Part shown: piece after piece, positions 50,201 to 60,100 of the stretch
Numbering within the stretch: position 1 is the stretch's first letter
How the letters are laid out: each line of letters opens with the position of its first letter
NCBI GenBank assembly: GCA_008933995.1
Contig: WARS01000011.1
Span: 11,127,516-11,191,515 of the forward strand
DNA from: Datnioides undecimradiatus
Lineage: Eukaryota; Chordata; Actinopteri; Lobotiformes; Datnioididae
Reading direction: 5' to 3'
Length of the DNA: 64,000 bases
The notes under the pieces: model-generated
Seen by the model: only the letters and a program-made list of their open reading frames with translations
Told to the model about the DNA's origin: nothing
The model's database searches: none
Translations under genes and position numbers: made by a program

Positions 50201-53200
50201 AATTGGGAAAGTTGAGGCACGATGTACCTATAACCCAAGGCTGTAAACAAGCTGCATGAACAGATTAGAGCACGCAGAAGGCAACTTGGTATAACTCAAC
50301 ATGTACGTTATAAGAACATTAACTCACACATTCTTTTTCCCACTTGAGCTGGGTGTCTGTGACCATGCCATGCATGCGTTGCTCCATGCGTCTCTTGTCA
50401 GACAGCTCCCTTTGCAGCCTCTGCTCCCTGGTTTCCAGCTCCTGCTGCAGTGAACGTTTGTCATCTTCATAGATTTTAGTTGTTTTCTGCAGGATGTCAA
50501 TCTGAAACAGAACCATGTGTGATATTTAGGGAACTGAGCATCACATCTGCAATCCAGGAAACTACGGGAGATATGAAGGATTTGTCCCTCACCTTGTGTT
50601 CTTGCATCTTTGTTTTCTTCTCCAAGCGTTCGATCTCTGCCTTATTGCTGTGGATGATTTTGTCTTTCTCTACCAGTTTGCCATTTTGTTCATGAATAAC
50701 ATTGTCACTGGAAATGAGGTTGTTGTCCAGTTCCTGAAGCATGGACTTCATCATGTTGGCTAAAATGACATTAAGAAAGAGGAAATTTTCAAAAAGACAA
50801 GAATTCTAACTTTTTAAGTACTCTGAACTTTGAAAACAGAGACGTAAAAGGTTGAGCTAGAATATGCGGCAGCACCTGCTTTGCTGTACTCCTCAATCAT
50901 CATCTGCCTGATCCTGTGTCTGCTCTGCAGAGCTTCGATCAGCCTGGGCAGGGTGACGTCATCATGAGGGTCAGTCAGCTCAGAGGAGGGGAGAGGTGGG
51001 AGTGTGTGCACCAGGTGGCTTATAACAGAGGGCATGTCTGAGAAAACAGAGAGAATTAAGTCAAATATTAAAGATCACTCGTGTTTTTAATGAAATTTTG
51101 TTTTTGTAAAATGACAGTATTTTTATATAAACAAGACAATCCATTTTATCTGCACTAATAGTCATCCCTACAGTATCAGCATAACATATAAAAATGGTAT
51201 TTGGTCAAAATCATTGCCATCTTTGATTTTGCCAGGCCTGCTCATACGGAGCAAAACTTACCTCTGTCTACTGGTCCGCCACGCTCCTCAAGCTTGCGGG
51301 ACAGTTCCTCTTTAAAGGCCTGGTTTCTATGGCGACGGCCTGGGGTGAAGCCACAGATGGGCCTGTCCACTGGCCGAGCCACCTCCACCTCCTGTGTCAT
51401 CTCTGCAAATCGCATCACCAGCTGGACAAACAGAGCACATCTTGTATGTCAGACTAAAAAGGGACTTTTGTGTTCAATAAAAGATTAGTAACAAAGATGT
51501 TACACTGATGAATGAACTTACCAAAGTTTCCTCGTAGTCGTCGGCCTTGGGATTGACACAAACAACCATTCTGACTTTTCCCTCTCCGTCAAAGTAGTTC
51601 TTGAACAGATGGGTTACTTTAGAGTCTCTGTAGGGGACCATCTATAGAGACAACTTACATTAGCTAACATTTACAGATAGAATGACAGTTCTCTGTGGAG
51701 AGAAACTGACTCATATTGCAACAAATGTGCATTACATATCATGCACATGAAAATAAGATGTGTAATGAATTAGAAGACCAATTTGTGAGTACCGAGATTG
51801 AGCACACATCACTGAACACATTTGTTTCTGTTTAAAATCTTATTCACATTTCTGGCCATTTTCAGTGCAATTTGTCTCAATATTGTTTAATAACACGTAC
51901 CCTATTTGTGCCACACATCTGGTTTTCTCGAAGTATCTCGATGCACGTCCGTAGATTCAGCAACGACTGATTAATGTTACCTGTAATGTGACAACGTGGT
52001 TTAATCTCACGTGAAATTCAGCTATAGGAAAAGAAATAAACGTTCATATCTGGGTGACAAACCTGCTTCACGGATACGGGTGCCTTCTGCCCCGGTCCTA
52101 CCGGTCCGCTCACTTCCTGCCAGGTCCACCAGACACAGCTGACTAACAGTCACCTGGCTTTTGTCCTGACAAACAAGATTAGAAAAGAATTTAAAGAACA
52201 AAACTTATGATTATAACTCATCCAAATAAAAACTGCCGGGCTGCACCTCTGAGAACAGATGTTTGATTTCAGTTTCAACAGACCTGGAGAATGTTGTCGC
52301 CATCTGCATCAAGAGGAGCCTGAGCCAGTTTAATAATGAACACACTGTGGGAGCGGCTGGACTCTCTGTTCAGGCGGGTGTTCGCAACCTTTCTCTTCTT
52401 CTGACCTGGTAAAACGCAATATATACACACAACTTTCATCATGTTTATCCGCACATAGCATCTTCACATTCAATTTTAGCTACTCCGAACTACTTAAGGC
52501 ACAAAACTTCAACTGATCCATGTCAGTCTTAAAAGACCTGCTCAGAGAGAAGATTAATGGGGGTCATTTCCTGGCCAAAGCTGACCCAGAGGCCAGCAGT
52601 GCCAGGTCAGTCACATCTACAATCATCAGTGCAGTACATTGTCCTTATGGTCTTTTTCTTTATTGCCTTAAATATGACTCTCTAATCTCCAAATATAGAT
52701 AGACAACTTACCTTTCCAGAATACTTGAAATGCCTCCTCAGCAGACTTGACTTCGACCTCCATACAACCAGCCACATACATGTTGTGATTCTGATCCTCT
52801 CTGAGGATTTTAGACTGAGGTGGTCTACAGTGACAACATAGAGGCGTTATTTGTTGAAGACATGGAATTGCATTTAATCATGCAACAAATGTGGAGGATT
52901 AAACATTTGGGGAAAATATTAGCCAAGGGGAATAATCAAACAGACAAGATCATGAAGCATCATCCAAAGCAACAGACAGCAGGTTTAAGATCATTCAGGA
53001 GCTTTGCTATAACAAAGACTACAAGCAGCAGCGGGGTATGGTCATGATTTTTAGGACTAAAAGGAACCATTATCAACACTGGAGACATGACGGTGTAGCC
53101 TGCAGCAGCTTAGTCAGTCAGCCATTCAGGTGGCTGGGTAACTAACCATAGTATTTTCTGGGTGATGGCTGAGTATACCCAGAGTAACAAAATATGGCTG

Positions 53201-56173
53201 TAGATACTTGCAGTTTGATACTTTTATTGACTTGATGCTTGATCAGACCAAACATGGTGATTAAAATCGTTGCCAGTAAGACTATTTAATCATAAAATAT
53301 CCTTTGCAACTTCCTTTGTTTTACCATTTGAAAGCTTTTGGAGCTGCAACCTCTGACAATTAATTTTGCCACGATTTTGTGAATTTGTCAATTAATCAGT
53401 TCATCTGTAAAATGTGAAAATACCAGAAAATGCCTTCTACAAATTCATGTCATGTGGCATACAGCATATATACTGTATATATTTCAAATTGTGCCTAGCC
53501 TTACTTCTGGGTAACACCTTAGTTGTATTTTAAAAACTTTGAAAATGTATGTAATCATTTTGTATGTTTGAAAATGTCTCTAGCATTGACGAGGCTCCAT
53601 TTACTTTCACTGGTCACATACATGAACTCAGTGTTCTGGCGCACAGGTGTGCCTCCACCATTCCACCTAGTAAAAAAGAAAACACAATTTTGTCTTCCAG
53701 CTACTCTGACATGAAACCTTTAAAAACTACTATACTTAACTACTAAACTTATATAAATATAAAATTTCTGACAAAACACATCTTCGAGTGCACATTTACA
53801 CATCTGAATTATCGTCTCTTTTTAGATTTCCTGGACTCACTTTGGTTTGATCACATCTTCCTGAATTTCCTCCAGCAGATCATAGATGTAGTTGTTGTAA
53901 ATTTCTATGTAGGAGACAAAGACGCTGTAGCTGCTGTCCTCGTCCACCCCATCTGCTTTATAAGCCTCCTCTGGCTTAATCATGTCAGCGATTTCAGGAT
54001 CAAGCTTTTGTCTGAAATGAAAGAATTGACATGTGTTACATATTACTTACACTGCGGCAGAGTGCTGGTAAATCACAGGACTCAGACTTACCTGGAGCAA
54101 GGTGTCTTAGGGACAGGCAAGTTGTTTTCCCGCCTTTGTCGCTCCAACAAAGCATCGACCTCACTCTGGACCTCCACCCCGTTTTTGTCATCTGTCTTAA
54201 ATATCTGAAAATGGGAGGGGTGACATTACATAAGTATACAAATTTAAATATTATTAAATCATGTTGGCAGAAAACTTTACTTACATATCTTTTGGCTTGG
54301 TAGGGTCCTACACTGTTGAAGATCATGTCAAGTGAGCGAGGTAGAAGCCCACCCTGACCTGGAGAGCCAGTCATGGTGAACGTCTTTCCACTTCCTGTGA
54401 CCCCGTACGTAAAAAGTAGACCTGCAACAGAAAGAAAGAAGCAAATGCAACTGCCAATAACTTTAGTGTTACTGAAAATATTTAAATAAGGTAAAATTAA
54501 TAGGAGAAAATACAGCAGTTAAGTTTGAAAATCAGGCAGCTAGCTATTGTTTAACTAGTATAATTATGATTTTCTTTTTTAAATGTGGCTTGTTTCTGGG
54601 GTTCGTCTGTGCGCTTACCATTTTTTCCATGAATGAGGTCATCAACGAGAGGTTTGGCCACATGCTCAAACAGCTCAATCTGAGATACTGACACCCCAAA
54701 TACTTTTTTGAAGCAATACTGTGTCTGAGAAGAGAGATATTGGAACATTAGGGGAATTATATTACAGGATAAAGCTGGTATTATTGTATTTTGTCTTACT
54801 GGCAATTAATCATAAAACATTTACACCAACATGGAGTTATTTTGTCTCAATACTGAATTACCCAACCGTTCTTTGGCAGTCAGCCCAAAGCCCACTATTT
54901 TCCTCTAAAGATGTAAATCTCAAGAAACATATAGTTTTTAACTTTCCTGGAGAAAAAAGTTATTTTATGGGGCTTTCTCCCAGTTGGATATGTCTGAAAT
55001 GCATTCACAGGGAGGCCTGGATACAGGGGCCAAGAGCATGCTGCATTGTACGTAAACCAAAGATTAATACAAATTAGGTGCAATTCTGTATTTACAGCAG
55101 CAGGATTGTGTACAATGTGTACAATACACATTCCCTATGTTCACCATGATTTGGGGATAAGTCTTGTGTGCAATATTGTAGCTCACTAATGTGTTTTTAA
55201 CAACAACAAAGCTGTGTGACTAATCATTATATCAAGTTTGGTTACACAGATTATTGTTATACTGTAAGTAGCAACAAATTACTGTTGGTTTGGGTTTTTC
55301 ATGAGATTTGTTTACATTAAGAACAATGCAGCAAGAATACATCACCAGCTGTATCCTCAAATGAATAAATGTACATGATTATTATGTAAATGGTGAGAAC
55401 AACCTCTGGTATGTCTCCAAAGTACCAGAACAAAAGTGGAAAACATAAAACCTGCTCTAGATTCAGTAGATAGGTTACCTCTTTGTACTCTCCATTTCGG
55501 TTTGTTTTGAAGCCTTCTGGGGCGTGTAGCTGGATGGTGGAGCTGCTGATCACCTCAATGCAGCACTCCTCGTCTTCCACACCCAGGGGTCGTACACGAC
55601 AGTACACCTGTAACAATACATGGATCAAACATGCCCCAGTGGATATATTCTCCTTAAGTACCCTTTGATCATTTTAACCTTTAAAAAGGGACAAGTAAAC
55701 TGGTAACAAGCTTTACGTTAAAACCACAACTTGCCAAACATTAGCACATCACGTCCCAAAAGTTTTCACGCTACAGATTGTTTTATTTGGTAATTATTGA
55801 ACAACACGGTGACACTCACCCCAACCGGGTCTTTCTGGTTGCTGGAAGGTTTTTTAGGAGGAGGCCTGCGGGGGGTTTTACCCTTCCTGTAAAAATAAGC
55901 ACCTGTGGTTAGCACGGTTAGCACATTGCTAGCATTTGCTTTGCATTGCCGTAGGCAACGAAGTGTTAACAAAGCTACTGGCTATATGGCTTATTAGCCC
56001 CCGGCTAACATTACGGCTAAAGCTAGCTATTCATCACTTGTTTGGATTCCCGTTGACAAGTAGCTAAGCAAAACCGAAACACGACCTACAGCGTTTGCAT
56101 TATACGTGTTGACAATGTAATTGAAACGCTGTATAAAGTTAATATCAGCCCATACTTACGCTTGTCTGATCAT
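47230..56173 (-). CDS. kif23: kif23, kinesin family member 23 (MKLP1/CHO1), 24 coding exons
   Basis: Plus-end-directed kinesin-6. With RACGAP1 it forms centralspindlin, which bundles midzone microtubules and drives cytokinesis at the midbody. I joined 24 exons (high to low): 56173-56160, 55886-55820, 55607-55479, 54724-54619, 54421-54285, 54204-54092, 54011-53841, 53666-53622, 52824-52712, 52405-52284, 52165-52063, 51980-51901, 51641-51522, 51421-51262, 51037-50876, 50759-50593, 50501-50328, 50156-49953, 49556-49215, 49013-48780, 47975-47887, 47802-47724, 47404-47334, 47245-47230. They total 3,018 nt, 1,005 residues plus TAA; the human CHO1 form has 960. The motor spans about residues 25-457, with P-loop GVTGSGKT 112-119, NRESSRSH 311-318 and DLAGSE 353-358. 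Coiled coil follows at about 500-690. The tail keeps HRRSRS (852-857) and the basic RKRRSS (952-957), the Aurora B/nuclear-import region in mammals. The ATG has A at -3. Exon 19 borders are uncertain by a few bases. Confidence 0.96.
49215..49556 (-). CDS. kif23: kif23 exon 19, CHO1-type optional tail exon
   Basis: This exon has 342 nt (114 codons) and is phase 0 at both ends, so it can be skipped without a frameshift. It is rich in Ser, Pro and Glu and keeps [11 protein letters not shown], which corresponds to the SVASCISEWEQ stretch of the mammalian exon (from memory). In mammals this exon distinguishes the longer CHO1 isoform from MKLP1 and has been reported to bind F-actin. The 5' limit is chosen at CTTTGCTCCCCAG. 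A second in-frame AG lies 24 bases upstream, after GTGTTCAG, so a slightly longer form is possible. Confidence 0.75.
49700..49765. repeat. Fragment of GCTGCAGC-AATTAACCAG repeat in a kif23 intron
   Basis: TTAGAGCTGCAGCAATTAAC followed by CAGCTGATCAAC resembles one terminus of the family described at 26,005-26,365. It lies in the intron between kif23 exons 18 and 19. Confidence 0.45.
53338..53440. repeat. Fragment of the GCTGCAAC repeat in a kif23 intron
   Basis: GGAGCTGCAACCTCTGACAA, then GTCAATTAATCAGTTCATCT and AATACCAGAAAATG are recognisable pieces of the family at 26,005-26,365. Located in the intron between exons 8 and 9. Confidence 0.5.
53622..53666 (-). CDS. kif23: kif23 exon 8, 45-nt cassette exon in the motor domain
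   Basis: A short exon flanked by TTTTTTACTAG and GTATGTG. It completes a split Lys codon and then encodes [14 protein letters not shown] plus a split Ile codon. It has 45 nt and the same phase at both ends (2 and 2), so inclusion adds 15 residues just before [10 protein letters not shown] and skipping gives KPPQSK. The human sequence I remember reads KPKPPQSKLLRED at this point, which is the skipped form. It lies near the end of the family-specific insertion of kinesin-6 motors. Confidence 0.75.
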
Positions 56174-56310
56174 TGTAACTCGCTGCCTCTTGTAACGTTA
56201 GTTTCGCTGTTCCTGTTGCTAGAATTTTGAACGTTCCCTCCGCCTCAAATCAGAGAACTTTTTCAAAACCAGCAGCCAATAGGATTTCCTAACAACCAGC
56301 CACGTGTTTC
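56174..56310 (-). promoter_or_regulatory. kif23: kif23 promoter region with CCAAT and CHR-like elements
   Basis: Upstream of the kif23 ATG there is a CCAAT box (56,276-56,280, plus-strand orientation), two TTTGAA/TTCAAA CHR-type motifs (56,226-56,231 and 56,262-56,267) and a CACGTG E-box (56,301-56,306). CCAAT plus CHR is the known architecture of G2/M cell-cycle promoters bound by NF-Y and DREAM/MMB, which fits a mitotic kinesin. Motifs are observed; factor binding is inferred. Confidence 0.5.
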
Positions 56311-56319
56311 CGCCTTCAC

Positions 56320-56815
56320 TTCCGAACCTTTTTTAAACCAACTTTATTGAAACGATTACACACAAAAGTTCAGACGTTCCTAATTACTCGCGTTTATAAC
56401 ACCAAATAGCCACAGAAACAATGCAAACAAAAGTAAACAGCAACAAGGAGACAACGAATTTCACAATGATAGTATTATTAGTAATGTTGTAGGTAATAAG
56501 ACCATACCCGAGATGATGTGATGATGGCTATTTAATATCATTTGGCAGATTTAGGTTTAAGAAAGATTGATAATTAAGTCTAAACAAACAAACCCAACTT
56601 TAACAATAACTACAAACTAGGACCATATGACTAAAAATATATAATATCAATGCGCTGTACATTGATAATTTCAGTTTAAATGGTTTCTAAACAGTACTGT
56701 ATCTTTTATTTAAATGTTTGAAATACCCTGTTTAAATTATTTAATGAATTGTATATTTATTAGTTGTTGATGTATCAGTCTGAGTTCCAGAAACGTGTTT
56801 GTATAAATTAAGTCC
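56320..56815. other. Intergenic DNA between divergent kif23 and ddb2
   Basis: AT-rich spacer without an open frame of note. No repeat family was recognised. It separates the two divergent promoters, whose start codons are about 945 bp apart. Confidence 0.5.
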
Positions 56816-57117
56816 CATGACTGAAAGATGATCTGACGTCGTCCAATGAGATTTGTTGTCAAATGAACACTGACACCTACCGTCCACCAACTGTATCACA
56901 CACACAGCTTACAAAACATTCTCGTTTGCAGCCATTAACACACTCACGTGTACTGCTGTGTTATGCAAACACTGGAGTCCCTGCTTCAAAACTGCAGCAC
57001 TGAACTAGGAAAATCGCAGGTAAACATTTTGTATTATCTTTCTTGATGCAGCTAAATGATAAGGTATCGATCAAGTGCCGTGTCGTATAATAAGAACCGT
57101 CGTATTTAGGGGGAGCA
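56815..57117 (+). promoter_or_regulatory. ddb2: ddb2 promoter and 5' untranslated region
   Basis: The stretch carries a partial CRE (TGACGTC, 56,834-56,840), an adjacent CCAAT box (56,843-56,847), a CACGTG E-box (56,945-56,950) and an octamer-like ATGCAAA near 56,963. The transcription start is probably between 56,900 and 57,050 but is not determined. I could not recognise a p53 response element; mammalian DDB2 is p53-responsive in human but not in mouse. Confidence 0.45.
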
Positions 57118-60100
57118 ATGAAAAGGAAACAGACAAAGTCAGATACATCTGAATCTAATGGTAAAGTGAAGAAAAGAACCGGGGAGAAGTCTGCACCAAC
57201 TCTCTCCAAAAAACTACGTGACAAAAAAGATGGAGACACGTCCAAACAAGGTGTGCAGCCCTGACAGGCACTTTCTCTAACAACTTCTTCATGTTGTCAT
57301 GGTACAGGAAATGTTTTTGTCATGACAGTCGATTTGGTTTCTGTCTTGCAGGAACCCGTATGCAGTCTGGAGGAATCCAGAAGAAGAGTGGGTATGGAAG
57401 CATCCTGCACTACATTTACAAGAGCACTCTGGGCCAAAGTCTCCACTCACAGATGAGACAGGTGAGGCTACACATAGGGTCTAAATACAGAAACTCAGTG
57501 GACATCAACATAATTTGACATATCTGAATGAATAAGCATTTAATGACTGAACACCATTGTGGGGATTCTGTCATTTTGCTATAACGATACAGTAGTTATT
57601 AGTACTTTTGCACAGTATGCCCTTTGAATCTGAGTAACCTTTACACATTTTTCACATTTGAATGAGTCGCCAGTTACAACTAAAACAGTTGGTCAGTTTT
57701 TCAAATGTAAGGATTTTTCATGTCAAATGTCCATAATTGCTGCTTGAATCTTTGTGTTCTGGGCTGTATCTCACTCATTTAAGGACATTACATGCAGCTT
57801 TCTGAAGTGTTTTGGTAATTTTTATAAACAATTTTCTGGAATTTTATGGACTAATTAAAACATAATTTGAATAAAATAGAATAGAAAGCCTTTATTGTGA
57901 GTGCACACGTCTCAAAAAACAACAGTGAAATTTCAAAATCCTCTTCTAAGGCGCTTACAATAATAATTCTAAAAGGAGTTTGCAGGCAGTGCAAGAAACA
58001 ACATATGCCGTATAAAATATGAGAAATAAAATGTTCTTTACCTTGTCAACAAACATAGCTTTGCTCAACGCCTTGTAAAATTGCACAGCAGATATTGCAC
58101 ATCGTCCACCATAACAAATTTAACCCTGACAACAAAAACATATCTTTGCCTCTTGTGCTGCATTCATTTTAATGTGAGACAGATAGCGCAGCCTTCTTCC
58201 CTTCATGCCAGTGAGCAGTTGTACATGTACCTCTGTTGTCTCTTCCAGTGTCTGCAGGAACCGTTTGTTCGCTCACTATCATCCTATCACTTCCACGGTG
58301 CCACCAGCCCCTTCGACCGCAGGATCACGTGTCTGGAGTGGCATCCCACTCATCCCACCACTCTGGCTGTGGGGTCCAAAGGTGGTGACTTGTATTTGTG
58401 GGACTTTGAGGTTCCCACCAAGCAAACCTTCATTCAAGGGGTGAGTTTCTGCATTTTGCTCTGGTTTAAATTTGAGGCTGGGAGGCGGTTGCATTTGTTT
58501 AAGTCAATTATCAGGCTGTGTATTTAAAGTCCTGCAAATTAGTTAATTTTGATTGATGATGCTGTTATTGATTCTCTGATCAGATGGGGGCTGGAGACTC
58601 AGTTACAGACATGAAGTTTAACCAGTTAAATCCCACTCAGCTGTTCACCTCGTCTATCGGGGGTACCACAGCACTTCGAGATTTCAATGGGACAACTCTA
58701 ACAGTGTTTGCCAACACAGACACGCTGAAGTAAGACAAAGTCCCCTTGTTTTCTGTGATCTGCAGTCAGAAAGGTTGTAGGCCAGTCTAGCGTCAGTCTT
58801 CTTACCAGGTGGCCCTTATTGGTTTAACGCTAAACAGTTGTCAGTGTGTGCTGATTTCTGCCCTGTGATAGGCCTGCATTTGTGTTTGTGTGCACAGAAC
58901 GGTGCAGGAGACTTCATCGGAGGGATGAAGTTTTGCCCGACTGACCTTTCCAAAGTCTATGTTGCTTCTGGTGAGGGCACATTGACCGTGCAGAGCTTTG
59001 AGGGTTGCACACCCACTCTTTTGTCCAGAACCCAAGACTGTGGCCATGATCACCACAACGTTTGGTGAGCAAACTGAAAAGAGGACTGACACTTAGCAAA
59101 TAGATGCAGTGACCTTCCTTTATGAACATAATGTTAAAGTATGACACTGCTGTTTGTTTAAAAAATGCATCCCCAATAGTCAGCTTTAGAAATGAGAAAA
59201 AAGCATTTGTGTTACAATTTATAGCATAAATCTTTTGATAGTTCACTGGGTTTTTATTTGTGGGGTTTTTTTTAGCTTAAAATTTACTTTATCTAAATCT
59301 TGAAAATCATCAACGCATGTTTAGAGCTTGTAATGGACAGCAATGTTAGGGTACATTACATTCCTTATATATTAAATTTAATATCAGTCATGATAAACAT
59401 TTTCTGTTGGATCATAGTTAATCTGTAAATTCAGTGAATTCACTTCATTCTTTGTTTTTATACAGTTACTGGTACTGCTGTGTAGATGTGTCCATAAGCA
59501 GACAAATGCTTGTGACAGGAGACAATGTTGGACAGCTCGTGCTCCTGGGTTTGGATGGCCAAAAGGTTTGTGTGCACACCTGCAGTGAAGTAGATCATAT
59601 TAGCACAGAGTTAACCTATTCAGATGCATTAATGTAATACATTTAAAAGGTGTGTGTTTGGATTATTAAATGGCATTTTTGGTTTGATGTTGTAGATTTT
59701 CAGCGACAAGTTGCACAAAGCCAAAGTGACCCACGCAGAGTTCAACTCCCGCTGTGACTGGTTGCTGGTGACAGCCTCTGTTGACCATACAGTGAAGCTC
59801 TGGGACCTAAGAAACATCAAAGACAAGAAGAGCTTCATTCATGACCTGCCTCATGAGAAAGCGGTCAACTCAGGTAACACAGTCAGAAAACTTTTAATTC
59901 TGTTTTGTCTTGGCATTTGTGCTCCATACACACAAGTTTTTTTTAATTCAATTTTGCAAACTTCATGACATTTGTACAATATATTTAATTTAAAAGGAAG
60001 TGATAAATTAAGGGGAAATTGTTCTGACTTTTTAAGGGACATTTGTTAGTCTGCCACCTTTGTTTCACGTATTTGTTCAGTCGTAGTTAAAAGCACGATT

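Noticed and set aside
54721..55131. Open frames of 118 and 78 codons between kif23 exons 3 and 4
   Set aside because: They overlap the intron on both strands and resemble no protein; kif23 splicing across this interval is unambiguous.
57020..57049. Possible 30-nt intron (CGCAG|GTAAAC ... GATGCAG) in the ddb2 5' UTR
   Set aside because: Far below the minimum length for vertebrate splicing; the signals are probably coincidental.
58898..59064. Exon 4b of ddb2 as a dead duplicate or as an extra constitutive exon
   Set aside because: The frame is intact over 55 codons, splice sites and phases match exon 4a exactly, and constitutive inclusion together with 4a would truncate the protein. Alternative use fits best.
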